Source: an uncultured Clostridia bacterium (GTDB lineage Bacteria > Bacillota > Clostridia > Christensenellales > CAG-314). Taken from it: 64,000 nt of DNA. Under the pieces are notes generated by a model. That model searched no databases. It saw only the letters and a list, made by a program, of their open reading frames with translations, and was not told the DNA's origin. Position 1 is the first letter of the stretch. Each line of letters begins with the position of its first letter. Location of the stretch: positions 1-64,000 of the forward strand of contig CANQGO010000001.1 in assembly GCA_947623225.1 (NCBI GenBank), read 5' to 3'. The position numbers and the translations under genes are program-made. Positions 19,740 to 30,234 of the stretch are shown piece by piece.

Positions 19740-21336
19740 AGAGATTCGCGTATATCTGCGTAGTCATATTGCTGTTGGCTGCCATGCTCTCCACGCTTGC
19801 CGCGTGCAAGGAGGATGAGAGGGACAGTCTGGTCATATACAACTGGGCGGACTACATGTTCGACGAGGACCTGACGGACTTCAGAGACTACTACCGCGAT
19901 ATGACGGGCAAGAATATAGACATTACCTATGTCACATTTGACACCAACGAGACCATGCTGACGCGACTGACCAAGGGAGACAGCAATGTAGACGTGGTCT
20001 GTCCGAGCGAGTACGCCATACAGAAGCTCATCGAGATGGACATGCTGGTACCTATGCATTACTTCGACGAGGAGGCGTACAGAGACGCGTTCTCCTCCGC
20101 CGTGGACCTTGAGCAATACGAGCACTACGGTGCGAATGTGGAGCAGGGTATCATAGGCAAGGTGAGCGAGACCTTCGGCGATATTGAGATCGCTCAGGGC
20201 GCGGACGTCGGCAAGCATGTGTCTATGACGGACTATTTCGTGCCGTATATGTATGGTACGCTGGGTATCCTGTACAACAAGTACGCCTTTATGGATCTGG
20301 GCATATACGACGAAGAGATACTCAACCGCGCCAATTGGGGCATACTCTTCAACAACAACGGCGAAGGCTGACGGGCAATATCCTGATGAAGGACAGCATC
20401 CGTGACAGTTATGCCGCGACGGTATTTTACCTGCTGGAGAGCGGCAAGTTGGACGGCATGGTGAATGACGACGGGCGCAAGTACACGGATATGGAACCGG
20501 GCGTACTCATCAACGAAGTGGACGACAATCTGCTTGCGGCGGTCAAGGACGCGCTGACCGAGCAGAAGGAGCAACTTTTCGGCTATGAGGTGGACTTCGG
20601 CAAGGACGATCTGCTGAGCGGCAACGCCATGGTGGACCTTGCCTGGAGCGGAGACGCCATGTACGCGGTGGAAGAGAGTTGGTCGGACGAGTTGGAGGAC
20701 TACGAGTTGGGCTATTACCTGCCGCACTCGACGGGTAATATCTGGTTCGACGGGTGGGTGGTGCCCAAGACGCACGATCCGGCGCACCTCGACGCCATCA
20801 AGCTTTTCATCAACTACCTCAACCGTCCCGACGTGGCGGCAGCCAATCTGTTGGAGATAGGATACTCCTCCGCTGTCAAAGCGGACGTGATACGTGACGA
20901 CGTCGACGCCAACGCGGTGCTCGCCGAGGGGTACAACGTGTACGCACCCGAGTTGTGGGAGGTAGAAGGCAGCGCGGAGGAGTGCGACTTCGCCGACTGG
21001 GATGAGTTCGAGTTGTATTTCTTCGAAAATGCCTATCTTGACGGCGACGAGACAGTCAGCTACGACGAGATCAGCCACAGCAACTGGCGTTACCCCTTCA
21101 GCGCGGCGGAATTGCCCGCGGACGATACGCGCTACATAGATACTCTGGGCGTTATGCGCGACTTCGGCGACAAAAACCACGACGTGGTGACGGCATGGAA
21201 CTACTCGCGTTCGGCAGGAGTGAATGCCTTGCCCGTGCTGGGCTGGACGGCACTTGCCATCGCCGTAGCGGCGGGCGCGGTGTGCCTTGTGATATGGCTC
21301 AAGAGGGTCAGAAGCCACAATGTACGCCTGAAATAG
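19736..21336 (+). pseudogene. potD: Polyamine-binding lipoprotein PotD, split by a frameshift near 20360
   Basis: ORF 19736-20371 (LVIYNWADYMFDEDL) ends NNNGEG*; ORF 20335-21336 continues LTGNILMKDSIRDSYA in the -1 frame. Confidence 0.85.
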
Positions 21337-21367
21337 ACACGTGTAGCGGAAAATTGACTCAATAGGG

Positions 21368-21396
21368 TTGTACAAACGGCGCATTTGTGTTACAAT
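21368..21396 (+). promoter_or_regulatory. Promoter for GH20 gene
   Basis: TTGTAC, 17-nt spacer, TACAAT. Confidence 0.6.
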
Positions 21397-21460
21397 ATCA
21401 AGAGTAACTACCTCATACTCACACAATGCGCAAAGCGTTAAGCATCATTGAGAGGCAGCA

Positions 21461-22978
21461 ATGAAGATATTACCCAATGCTCTTAAATCGGAAAATATAA
21501 ACGGCAGTTTTTGTATCGACGGCGACGCGAAGATATACTCTGAGGAGGAATTTACTTCGCAGGCACGACGTTTCGGCGACCTCGTATACGAAAACTGCGG
21601 TTTTCGTTTGCAGGACACGGCGGACATACAGGAGGCGCAGATCATCTTCGCCAAAGACGCCGCGTTGGCGGATGAAGGCTATGTCATCATGATAAGTCAA
21701 GGCGTGGCGACGGTGACTGCCGCTACGGACAAGGGCGCATTTTACGCGGTGGAGAGTCTGCGCCAGATACTCGACCTGCACGCAGGGCAGGAGCGTATAT
21801 ATTGCAACGACGGCTATGTCGAGGACAGCCCGAGGTTCCCGTATAGGGGGTTCATGCTGGATATAGCGCGGCATTACTTCGATCTGCCCCTTCTCAAGCA
21901 GGTAGTTGAGTTGATGTCGCAGGTCAAGTTGAATGTATTGCACCTTCATCTGACGGACGACCAGGGATTTCGCTTGCAGATAGACAAGTACCCGTTGCTC
22001 ACCGAGATAGGCGGCAAACGCGCCGGTAGCGAAGTGACCGGTGAAGACGGCGAGAGCTACATAGACGACATACCTCACGCGGGATACCTGACCAAGAATG
22101 ACGTGCGCGAACTGGTGGCATACGCCGCCGAGCGCAAGGTGGAGATCGTTCCGGAGATAGACCTACCGGGACACATAGCCGCCGCGCTGGCTGCCTATCC
22201 CGAGTACAGTTGCACGGGCGCAGTGACTGAGGTGCGGCGCAAGTGGTCTGCCGCCAAGGACATACTGTGCGCAGGCAATGACGGCGTGTATACATTCGTA
22301 GAGGATATACTGGACGAGGTATGCGAACTGTTCCCGTCGAGATATATCCATCTGGGCGGTGAGGATACAGCCAAGGACAGATGGTGCAATTGCAAACTGT
22401 GCCGTGAGCGCATGTCCGAGCTGAAACTGGACTCCTTCGAGCAGTTGCAGACGTATATGATAGAGGTATTTCGCAAGCACCTCGAGAGTAAGGGCAAGAC
22501 GGTCATCATACGCAATGACGGCGTGACTCAAGACACAGACGAGCGCGTTGTCAGTCAGGTGTGGACGCCTGTCAAGTTGCGGCGTGCCGCGCGTGAGGCG
22601 CATGTCGGTAGACAGATAATAGTCTCGCCGCGCAGCAGGGTGCACTTCAATCACGGATACAATATTATCCCGCTCAAGCGCACTTTGCGCGTCAATCCGT
22701 ACCGCTCGGTCAAGAAAGCCGACCACAACCTCGTGCTGGGCATAGAGGGTGCGCTCTGGACGCAGCATGTGGACAGCGAAGAGCAACTCTTTTTCCACCT
22801 GCTTCCGCGCTTGGATGCATTGGCGGAGTGCGCCTGGAGCAAGCGGCACAAGGACTTTTTGCCGAGATTGCAGAAGCGGCTTGCCTACTATGAGCAGGAA
22901 GGATTGAACTACAACAGAAAATTCGTGCGGAAGGCGGTAAAAAAGCCCGTCGAACCGCAACAGGGAGATACATTATGA
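21461..22978 (+). CDS. Beta-N-acetylhexosaminidase (GH20)
   Basis: RFPYRGFMLDIARHYF, LHLHLTDDQGFRLQI, PEIDLPGH, HLGGEDT. Confidence 0.92.
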   Translation: MKILPNALKSENINGSFCIDGDAKIYSEEEFTSQARRFGDLVYENCGFRLQDTADIQEAQIIFAKDAALADEGYVIMISQGVATVTAATDKGAFYAVESLRQILDLHAGQERIYCNDGYVEDSPRFPYRGFMLDIARHYFDLPLLKQVVELMSQVKLNVLHLHLTDDQGFRLQIDKYPLLTEIGGKRAGSEVTGEDGESYIDDIPHAGYLTKNDVRELVAYAAERKVEIVPEIDLPGHIAAALAAYPEYSCTGAVTEVRRKWSAAKDILCAGNDGVYTFVEDILDEVCELFPSRYIHLGGEDTAKDRWCNCKLCRERMSELKLDSFEQLQTYMIEVFRKHLESKGKTVIIRNDGVTQDTDERVVSQVWTPVKLRRAAREAHVGRQIIVSPRSRVHFNHGYNIIPLKRTLRVNPYRSVKKADHNLVLGIEGALWTQHVDSEEQLFFHLLPRLDALAECAWSKRHKDFLPRLQKRLAYYEQEGLNYNRKFVRKAVKKPVEPQQGDTL

Positions 22979-23970
22979 AGAAAATCGGAGTACTGACAAG
23001 CGGCGGTGACAGTCAGGGAATGAACGCCGCGATATACGCTGTAGTGCGCAGTGCGCTCGGCAGCGGACTCACGGTATACGGCATACGCAACGGTTATAGT
23101 GGACTTATCGCCGGTCAGGCGGAGTTGATGGACGCCAAGTCTGTCGAAGGGATCATCCATCGCGGCGGTACGGTACTGGGTACTGCGCGTTGCCCCGAGA
23201 TGATGACGGACGCAGGCAAGCAAGCGGCGGCAGACAGTATATCTCGGTTGGGGATAGAGGGCCTCGTAGTCATAGGCGGAGACGGAAGTTTTCAGGGCGC
23301 GAAGGCACTGAGTACCGGTTACGGCGTGAAGGTGATAGGTATTCCGGGCACTATAGACAATGACTTGGGATATACCGACTATACGCTGGGCTTTGACAGT
23401 GCTGTTGCGGTCGTGGTCAACAGCATCAACATGCTGCGTGATACCATGTCTTGCAATGACCGCACATGCGTAGTGGAAGTCATGGGACGCGACTGCGGAG
23501 ATATAGCGGTATTTGCCTCTGTGGCTTGCGGAGCGGAAGCGGTGTGTATACCGGAGAAAGGATACGATCCGCATGCGCTCGCTACGCTCATAGAACGCAA
23601 CGCGCTTGTCGGAAAGAAGGACAATATCATCATTGTGGCGGAGGGTATACGCTCGGACGGTACTCTGGACAAGGGACACGAGGCGGACAAGGTGATGAAT
23701 GGAATACTGCATTACCTGCCCGACTTGAATATTCGCAGTATATCGCTCGGACACCTGCAACGCAGCGGTGACGCCACGGTATATGATCGCAAATTGGGTA
23801 TACTGATGGGCGATCACGCTGTCAAGTGTCTGCTGGAAGGCAAGACGGACAGAGTGATAGGCATACGACATGACGTCGTATTCGACGAGGATATGTTGAC
23901 TGCGTTGGCAATACCCAAGACCTTTAACGAAGCCATGTATGCCCTTGCCAACAGCCTTGTACGTTACTGA
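22975..23970 (+). CDS. pfkA: 6-phosphofructokinase (ATP-type)
   Basis: IGVLTSGGDSQGMNAAI, GGDGSFQGA, PGTIDND, EVMGRDCGDIA. Confidence 0.95.
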   Translation: MKKIGVLTSGGDSQGMNAAIYAVVRSALGSGLTVYGIRNGYSGLIAGQAELMDAKSVEGIIHRGGTVLGTARCPEMMTDAGKQAAADSISRLGIEGLVVIGGDGSFQGAKALSTGYGVKVIGIPGTIDNDLGYTDYTLGFDSAVAVVVNSINMLRDTMSCNDRTCVVEVMGRDCGDIAVFASVACGAEAVCIPEKGYDPHALATLIERNALVGKKDNIIIVAEGIRSDGTLDKGHEADKVMNGILHYLPDLNIRSISLGHLQRSGDATVYDRKLGILMGDHAVKCLLEGKTDRVIGIRHDVVFDEDMLTALAIPKTFNEAMYALANSLVRY

Positions 23971-24040
23971 GTGGAAAATATGCACTCAAACGGTTGCCAA
24001 ACGGCTCCGTGCGGTGCTATAATATAATCAACAACAAATT

Positions 24041-24152
24041 CTTTGGGGCGTGGTGAGATTCCACACCGATAGTTACAGCCTATGAACACCTGAGTAAGGT
24101 GCCGATCGGGTGAAATTCCCGAGCCGACGGTATAGTCCGGATGAGAAAAGAA
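24041..24152 (+). ncRNA. FMN riboswitch (RFN element)
   Basis: ctttggggcgtggtgagattccacaccgatagt...gccgatcgggtgaaattcccgagccgacggtatagtccggatgagaaaagaa matches the RFN consensus. Confidence 0.93.
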
Positions 24153-24177
24153 TGCTAGATACTTTTCGTATGTATTT

Positions 24178-24207
24178 ACGCCCTGAGATCGCTCGGGCGT
24201 ATTTTTT
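24178..24207 (+). terminator. Terminator (FMN riboswitch expression platform)
   Basis: acgccctgagatcgctcgggcgt then attttttt. Confidence 0.8.
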
Positions 24208-24267
24208 TGCCCGAACTCGGGGTACGTCCCTGAGATACGTCGTCGAAAAAATTTTAAGGAGGTATCT

Positions 24268-25053
24268 ATGGTGACTGATTTGTTGTGTTTGAGTGAGATA
24301 GGGGCGCAGTGGCTGGTGGCCTGCCTCTACATTGTGGTCGGGTTGCTCCTGGGAGCAGCCATATACCTCGCCGTCAAACGGCGCAAGGGCGTTAAGTCCG
24401 AGAAGGTGAGCGCGAAGGAATTTACATTCCGTTCTGTGACATATCTCAGCAAGATAGCACTATTTTCGGCAATGGGAGTTGTGTTGCTGTATATAGAATT
24501 CCCGATATTGCCGGCAGTGTCCCACCTGAAACTGAATGTGTCCGACGTCCCGAGTCTGCTGGCGGCATTTATGTTCGGACCCATCAGCGGAGTGACGGTG
24601 AATGCTGTCAAGGTGGGCGTATGCCTGCTGATACGCGGCACTTCGACGGGATTCGTCGGAGACCTGTCCAACTTGATAAGCGGCACCGTGTACGCTGCCG
24701 TGGCAGGATTCATCTATCTCATCGCGCGCAATAAGAAAGGCGCGATAGCAGCGTTGGCGGTGAGCAGCGGTATATTCTGCGCCGTTATGTGGGTATGCAA
24801 CCAATATATGCTTATACCGCTTTTCGGTCTGCCTGAGGAGATGGTGACGCCGACGTTATGGTGGACTCTTTTGTTCAATGTGATCAAGACTACACTTACT
24901 TGCGTACTGACATTCTTCGTATACAAGCCACTGTCTCGTGCGCTGCATTGGCAGATACAGCCGTCAAAGAAAACGACGAAGCAGTCCGAGTCCGACGAGG
25001 CAAAAGCCGCGACACAGGAACCTACGCAAGCGGAGTCGGATGAACGGGCGTGA
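24268..25053 (+). CDS. ribU: ECF transporter S component, RibU-like (riboflavin)
   Basis: Multi-TM ECF S-component sequence (GVVLLYIEFPILP...LKLNVSDVPSLLAAFMFGP) downstream of FMN riboswitch. Confidence 0.88.
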   Translation: MVTDLLCLSEIGAQWLVACLYIVVGLLLGAAIYLAVKRRKGVKSEKVSAKEFTFRSVTYLSKIALFSAMGVVLLYIEFPILPAVSHLKLNVSDVPSLLAAFMFGPISGVTVNAVKVGVCLLIRGTSTGFVGDLSNLISGTVYAAVAGFIYLIARNKKGAIAALAVSSGIFCAVMWVCNQYMLIPLFGLPEEMVTPTLWWTLLFNVIKTTLTCVLTFFVYKPLSRALHWQIQPSKKTTKQSESDEAKAATQEPTQAESDERA

Positions 25054-25064
25054 CATTCAAGTAC

Positions 25065-25093
25065 TTGCAATGGCGGGCGAAGTGTAGTACAAT
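25065..25093 (+). promoter_or_regulatory. Promoter for tsaE operon
   Basis: TTGCAA, 17-nt spacer, TACAAT. Confidence 0.55.
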
Positions 25094-25099
25094 AGTAGT

Positions 25100-25522
25100 A
25101 TGAATAAGTCAACGACTATCACAACGAGTACAGACGAGACAGAGGCCTTTGCCGAGGAGTTCGCCTCGACGCTCAGCGGCGGTGAGACGATACTGCTGTA
25201 CGGGGAGCTGGGCGCAGGTAAGACCTACTTTGTCAAGGGCCTTGCGCGCGGATTGGGCGTCACGGATGAGGTGACAAGCCCGACATTTGCTTTGCACAAT
25301 GTGTACGAAGGCAGGTTGCGCCTCAATCATTTCGATTTCTACCGCATAGAGAACAGCGAAGAGGTGGTCGTGCTGGGACTGGACGAGATATTCGCTCAAC
25401 CCGGTGCGGTGTCCGCCATAGAGTGGAGCGAGCGTGTGACGGAGCTGCTTCCGTCGCATTGTATAAGTATACGTCTGACCAAGCTTGGTGATGATACACG
25501 TCGGATAGAGGTGGAAAGATGA
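25100..25522 (+). CDS. tsaE: tRNA t6A biosynthesis ATPase TsaE
   Basis: GELGAGKTYFVKGLARGLGV; VTSPTFALHNVYEG; followed by tsaB and rimI. Confidence 0.93.
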   Translation: MNKSTTITTSTDETEAFAEEFASTLSGGETILLYGELGAGKTYFVKGLARGLGVTDEVTSPTFALHNVYEGRLRLNHFDFYRIENSEEVVVLGLDEIFAQPGAVSAIEWSERVTELLPSHCISIRLTKLGDDTRRIEVER

Positions 25523-26076
25523 ATATACTGTATACGGACGCTACCACAAGCGATATAGTGGCGGCAGTCATAACAGATAGCGACTTGTATGTTGCTCCGC
25601 CAACGGAGGGTAGCAGTATGCGCGGAGATATGCTGTGCGTCAGGGTGCAAGAGGCACTGGACATAGCAGGGTTGACTTTCGAGGACATTGACTGCTATGC
25701 CTGTTGTGTAGGACCGGGCAGTTTCACCGGTATACGTATAGCGATAGCAACTATGAAGGGCTACCATACAGTGCATCCGAAAGGGTACCTCTCCGTCACT
25801 TCGTTAGAAGCGATCGCTTGCTCGGACGTGTGCGGCAACAGACAGCGTGCCGTCGTGGACGCCGGCAATGGCTTTTATTACTACGACAGTGAGACAGGAG
25901 TGTCGGATAAGGTCATTTCCTACGATGATCCGCGTACTGAGGATGCAGGACGCGGAAGCGGATTCCAATTTGTGGACGGTGCGGCGAAGATCTTGCGCCG
26001 CAAATCGGGCGAATGTGAGACTTCGCTCAAACCATTGTACATAAGACGCTCGCAGGCAGAGGAGAACCGCAAATGA
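25519..26076 (+). CDS. tsaB: tRNA t6A biosynthesis protein TsaB
   Basis: CVGPGSFTGIRIAIATMKG; overlaps tsaE. Confidence 0.92.
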   Translation: MNILYTDATTSDIVAAVITDSDLYVAPPTEGSSMRGDMLCVRVQEALDIAGLTFEDIDCYACCVGPGSFTGIRIAIATMKGYHTVHPKGYLSVTSLEAIACSDVCGNRQRAVVDAGNGFYYYDSETGVSDKVISYDDPRTEDAGRGSGFQFVDGAAKILRRKSGECETSLKPLYIRRSQAEENRK

Positions 26077-26546
26077 TTGTAGAAAAGTTGGATTTTTCCA
26101 TGCCTACGGTATTCCAATTGAACAAGATAGAAAAGGAGTGCTTCGGAAAGGACGCCTGGACGGTATCCAATCTTATCGGCGAATTTCACAATGAATTCTC
26201 GCATCTTTTTGCATATAAGGATGGAGATAGGATAGTGGGCTATATTTGTGTACGTATCATGTACGAAGAGGCACAGATATGCAATATTGCGGTGTTGCCG
26301 GATTATCGTAGGCAGGGTATAGCAACACAACTGTTGGCGACAGTAGAAGACTTTTCCAAGGTACAAGGCTGTGAGAGGATGGAATTGGAAGTCAATACCG
26401 AGAATGCCCCCGCAGTGGCAATGTACCGCAAGTGTGGTTTCCAAGTGGCGGGTACTCGTGCGAACTTCTATAGGCGTACCAAGCGTTACAGTAGCAGAGA
26501 TGCTTATACTATGATCAAGCCACTTACCGATGAACCATCTGAGTGA
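26073..26546 (+). CDS. rimI: Ribosomal protein S18-alanine N-acetyltransferase-like GNAT
   Basis: ICNIAVLPDYRRQGIATQLL; MELEVNTENAPAVAMYRKCGF; operon context. Confidence 0.9.
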   Translation: MIVEKLDFSMPTVFQLNKIEKECFGKDAWTVSNLIGEFHNEFSHLFAYKDGDRIVGYICVRIMYEEAQICNIAVLPDYRRQGIATQLLATVEDFSKVQGCERMELEVNTENAPAVAMYRKCGFQVAGTRANFYRRTKRYSSRDAYTMIKPLTDEPSE

Positions 26547-26691
26547 TTTCTTTGAAAGTACAAAGGTAATACGACTAATAAAATTCTTTCAATCAGGATC
26601 GTTGCAGACTTTATGATCGCGGCGGTCTTTTTTTTATGCAATGTGAACATTTGTCGGATCGTGGCATAAAATAGGTATGTAGCGACAGGAG

Positions 26692-27381
26692 GTGAGAGTG
26701 TACTACGTACAGAAAGGCACAAGCGGCGATGCGATACTGTGGCTGCATGGCTGGGGTTGTGACGGCAGTATATTCCTGCCTATAGCAGACAAAGTAGATG
26801 GACGAGTGCATTACCTTCCCGATCTCAGCGGATTCGGAAGAACACCCGCGCCACCTGTGCCGTATTCTGTAGCGGACTATGCCGATGAAGTGTACCGTTT
26901 AATACTTGCAAATAAGTTGACGGACGTACTCATCGTGGGACACAGTTTTGGGTGCCGTGTGGCTTTAGTCCTGGCGGCGAATCACCCCGAGTGTGTGTCG
27001 CGTATGCTTTTGGTATCACCTGCCGCGTTGCGCACATTTTCACTCAGGCGTTGGTGGCACGAGCGAGTATATAAGTGGAAGAAGCGGTTGGGACGGGTGG
27101 ATTGCTCTCACGCAGGGAGAGATTGGCTGGAATGCGACGGCGTCATGCGCGGTACTCTTGTACGGGTCGTGAATGAGGATTTGTCCCGCTATGCAAAGCG
27201 AGTGTGCTGTCCGGTAGTCATAGTCAATGGTGATAGTGATACCGCCACGCCGCTCGTCCATGCCAAGAAGCTTTGCCGACTTATACCGCATGCGTCGTTA
27301 GTAACTATAGTGGGCGGACATTTTGCTTTTTTTCGCACTCCGCAAGCATTTGCACGTACGGTGGAGTGTATGGGAGAATGA
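26692..27381 (+). CDS. Alpha/beta hydrolase
   Basis: ILWLHGWGCDGSIF, GHSFGCRVAL nucleophile elbow, GGHFAFF. Confidence 0.88.
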   Translation: MRVYYVQKGTSGDAILWLHGWGCDGSIFLPIADKVDGRVHYLPDLSGFGRTPAPPVPYSVADYADEVYRLILANKLTDVLIVGHSFGCRVALVLAANHPECVSRMLLVSPAALRTFSLRRWWHERVYKWKKRLGRVDCSHAGRDWLECDGVMRGTLVRVVNEDLSRYAKRVCCPVVIVNGDSDTATPLVHAKKLCRLIPHASLVTIVGGHFAFFRTPQAFARTVECMGE

Positions 27382-27385
27382 TTTT

Positions 27386-28858
27386 ATGAGAGCGATGGAC
27401 GTCGTGATGAGAATTATTGCAGCATTGGCACTGACGGTCGGTTCTGTAGAGTGTGTGCGAGTTTTGCAATTGGCAGGATATCGTCCAGAGAGGGGATACG
27501 CCAAAGTGCTGTTTTCTCCCTGCTATATTTTGTCATTGTTTGTACAGGGCGGCGCAGTGGCATTGGATCTGATTTTCAGATGGGGCGGATATGTTTCAGT
27601 AGGCTTGTATGCGGTGTACGCAGTTGCGTTGTGCTGTATCCGACGAAAAACTCCACTGCATATAACTAAGCGTGCAGTGCGTTTGTTCATGGCGGAAGGT
27701 GCCATTCTGTGCGTTCTATGTGTGTTCGTGTGTTGCACTTGGTGGCTGTGGCTGTTGCCGGTGATCGTATTGCTTGCTTGGCTTATTACTCTGCCTGTGG
27801 AGTATGCCATAGGTGAGTATTACATTCGCCGAGCGCAGCACAAACTTTCCGATAGCGGTGTGACGGTCATAGCGGTGACCGGCAGTTACGGCAAGACTTC
27901 CGTCAAGGATATGTTGGCAACTTTACTTGACGACTGTTTATGTCCCGAAGGCAGTTGCAATACTCCGCTGGGTATTGCGGCATATATCAACCGCACGCAG
28001 TTGAATAAGCGATATCTCGTGTTGGAATTCGGTGCGCGCAGGCGAAAAGATATAGCGCGATTGTGCAGACTGTATTCGCCGAGATACGGTATAGTGACGG
28101 GCGTATGTGCTCAGCATTTGGCAACCTTCGGAAGTCTTGAAAACGTGATCGCTGCCAAACGCGAACTGGTGGAGTGTCTGCCTGAGAATGGCCTATGTGT
28201 GCTCAATGCTGCAGATGAAATTGCTCGCGGATACATGCAGAGCGGGCAATGTGATAAAATCTTGTCTGATGCGGTACATATCGAGAGGCAAAGCGTAGAC
28301 CTTGACGGTACACAGTTGGTCGTTCATTGGGAAGGGACGCATTCTGTTGTACACTTACCGCAGATATCCGACTATATAGTTGACACGTTTGCCATTTGTA
28401 TCACGCTTACGCTTGGCTTGGGACAGAGTCTCAATCGGACGCTCGCTCGTGTGCCTTATATACGTCAGACACCGCACCGTATGGAAGTGCGACGTGCGGA
28501 CGGATTTCATATAGTGGACGACAGTTACAATGCGGGCGAAGCGGGAGTGCTCAGCTGCTGCAAAACGCTGGACGTATTTGACTGCCCAAAGGCTGTTATC
28601 ACACAGGGTATAGTGGAGTGCGGCAAAGCGCGACGCAACATGAATGTGTCATGCGGCAGGCTCTTGGGTGGTAGTTGTGATGTCGCGGTGGTCTTGGGGC
28701 GCAATGCGAGATATTTACGTGAGGGATTGGAGTCTGTGCACTGCAGGGTACTTTCTGCCCGTTCGCTTGATGAGGCAGTACGCTTGGCAGTACCCTTTGC
28801 TATGGGAGGTTTGTTGCTCTTTCAAAATGATTTGCCCGACAGCGTCGGGCTTAACTGA
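27386..28858 (+). CDS. MurF-like Mur ligase with N-terminal transmembrane region
   Basis: VTGSYGKTSVKD P-loop, LEFGARRRKDI, DDSYNAGE; N-terminal about 150 aa is hydrophobic TM sequence. Start at ATG 27386. Confidence 0.82.
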   Translation: MRAMDVVMRIIAALALTVGSVECVRVLQLAGYRPERGYAKVLFSPCYILSLFVQGGAVALDLIFRWGGYVSVGLYAVYAVALCCIRRKTPLHITKRAVRLFMAEGAILCVLCVFVCCTWWLWLLPVIVLLAWLITLPVEYAIGEYYIRRAQHKLSDSGVTVIAVTGSYGKTSVKDMLATLLDDCLCPEGSCNTPLGIAAYINRTQLNKRYLVLEFGARRRKDIARLCRLYSPRYGIVTGVCAQHLATFGSLENVIAAKRELVECLPENGLCVLNAADEIARGYMQSGQCDKILSDAVHIERQSVDLDGTQLVVHWEGTHSVVHLPQISDYIVDTFAICITLTLGLGQSLNRTLARVPYIRQTPHRMEVRRADGFHIVDDSYNAGEAGVLSCCKTLDVFDCPKAVITQGIVECGKARRNMNVSCGRLLGGSCDVAVVLGRNARYLREGLESVHCRVLSARSLDEAVRLAVPFAMGGLLLFQNDLPDSVGLN

Positions 28859-28877
28859 ACAAGACGAGGTGAATACA

Positions 28878-29960
28878 ATGAGTGGATCGATAAACCGCAC
28901 GGTAGCGGTCATATACGGCGGCAAAAGTTGCGAACATGATATATCTGTCATCACAGGATGCTTGGCGAAGGGATACTTTGGAACGGATATTGTGAGTATT
29001 TACATAGACAAAGATAACCGTTTTTATCTTGTCGGTAATGATTGGACTCCGAGAGCACATCTCGAACGCAAAGGTAAACCGCTTATTTTTTTGACGGGCG
29101 AAAGTTCAGTAGCGGTAGTACGACGCAGAAAGCTGGAAAAGATACCTATATATGCAGCAGTCAATTGCTGTCACGGTCTGAATGGTGAGGACGGTTGTAT
29201 TGCCGCACTTTGCAGACTTGCCGAGATACCGTTGGTGGGATCCGACTTGGCTGCCGGTGCAGTGGCGATGGATAAAGATCTTTGTAAGCGAGTGCTCTCT
29301 TCCTACGATTTTCCGACAGTAGAGGGAGTGACAGTGACAAGTGTGCAACCGGCATTTGAGTTCGCACGCACGCATTATCCGGTTATCGTCAAACCGACAT
29401 TGCTCGGATCCAGCATAGGTGTATCTGTAGCACGTGACGATGCGCAACTAGCTGCTGCCGTGGACAATGCTTTGCATTATTGTCCAAGAGTACTTGTTGA
29501 GCGATTTGTAGATTGTGTAGAGTACAATTGTGCTGTCATGCACGTCGGTGGTGAAGTAGTTACAAGTCGGGTGGAAATGCCCGTGACAGCGCACGAATTG
29601 CTTACATTTACAGACAAGTATATTGAGGGCGATGCTCCATCGAAAGAGGTGCCCAAGGATATTGCCAAAACCGTACAAGCCATGACGGCGGATATATATG
29701 AGACAATGAATTTCAAAGGAGTGGTGAGAGTGGACTTTCTTTATGATAAAAACAGCGGCAGACTATACGTCAATGAAATAAATACTACTCCGGGTTCTCT
29801 TGCCTTCGGACTGTGGCAGGGTGAATACTCGCGCACGCGTTTTGGCGAGGCACTAGTCGACCAGGCAGTGTCGGACTATCGTCAGATGCAGTCCTTCACC
29901 TATGTATTCCCTTCCTCCGTACTTGACGGCGGCACAGGGAATAAGCGCGGTACAAAATAA
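28878..29960 (+). CDS. ddl: D-alanine--D-alanine ligase
   Basis: VAVIYGGKSCEHDISVITG, VKPTLLGSSIGVSVA, YVNEINTTPGSLAF; RBS aggtg before ATG 28878. Confidence 0.93.
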   Translation: MSGSINRTVAVIYGGKSCEHDISVITGCLAKGYFGTDIVSIYIDKDNRFYLVGNDWTPRAHLERKGKPLIFLTGESSVAVVRRRKLEKIPIYAAVNCCHGLNGEDGCIAALCRLAEIPLVGSDLAAGAVAMDKDLCKRVLSSYDFPTVEGVTVTSVQPAFEFARTHYPVIVKPTLLGSSIGVSVARDDAQLAAAVDNALHYCPRVLVERFVDCVEYNCAVMHVGGEVVTSRVEMPVTAHELLTFTDKYIEGDAPSKEVPKDIAKTVQAMTADIYETMNFKGVVRVDFLYDKNSGRLYVNEINTTPGSLAFGLWQGEYSRTRFGEALVDQAVSDYRQMQSFTYVFPSSVLDGGTGNKRGTK

Positions 29961-30115
29961 CCTTTACTATGCTCTTGCAAAAGGGTACGCAGGCGTGTCA
30001 GGGTCAGGCGCGGATTGAAGAATTCACTTGCCGCCACCATTTGCGCCGGTACTCTTGACGTAAGTTTGTCGAATATGACTGATAAGTCGAATTCCTCTGT
30101 GCAGTCGTATTTCAC
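29900..30115 (-). CDS. Small protein divergent from WYL regulator
   Basis: GTG start preceded by strong SD (aagaggaggacaaacaagtg); overlaps ddl 3' end; two palindromes upstream. Confidence 0.45.
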   Translation of the reverse strand: MKYDCTEEFDLSVIFDKLTSRVPAQMVAASEFFNPRLTLTRLRTLLQEHSKGYFVPRLFPVPPSSTEEGNT

Positions 30116-30164
30116 TTGTTTGTCCTCCTCTTGTTTTTCTGGATATATTTTATCATACTATATA

Positions 30165-30180
30165 TGACAATATGCTGTCA
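30165..30180. promoter_or_regulatory. Palindromic operator copy 1
   Basis: TGACAATATGCTGTCA, followed by gtgtttt. Confidence 0.75.
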
Positions 30181-30218
30181 GTGTTTTTCAATTTTTTCGG
30201 AAAATTTTGTTTAAAACT

Positions 30219-30234
30219 TGACAATATATTGTCA
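30219..30234. promoter_or_regulatory. Palindromic operator copy 2
   Basis: TGACAATATATTGTCA perfect palindrome, followed by gtgtttt. Confidence 0.8.

Noticed and set aside
20335-21336. Independent gene starting at 20335
   Set aside because: Sequence is the C-terminal part of PotD; the start is only the frame overlap.
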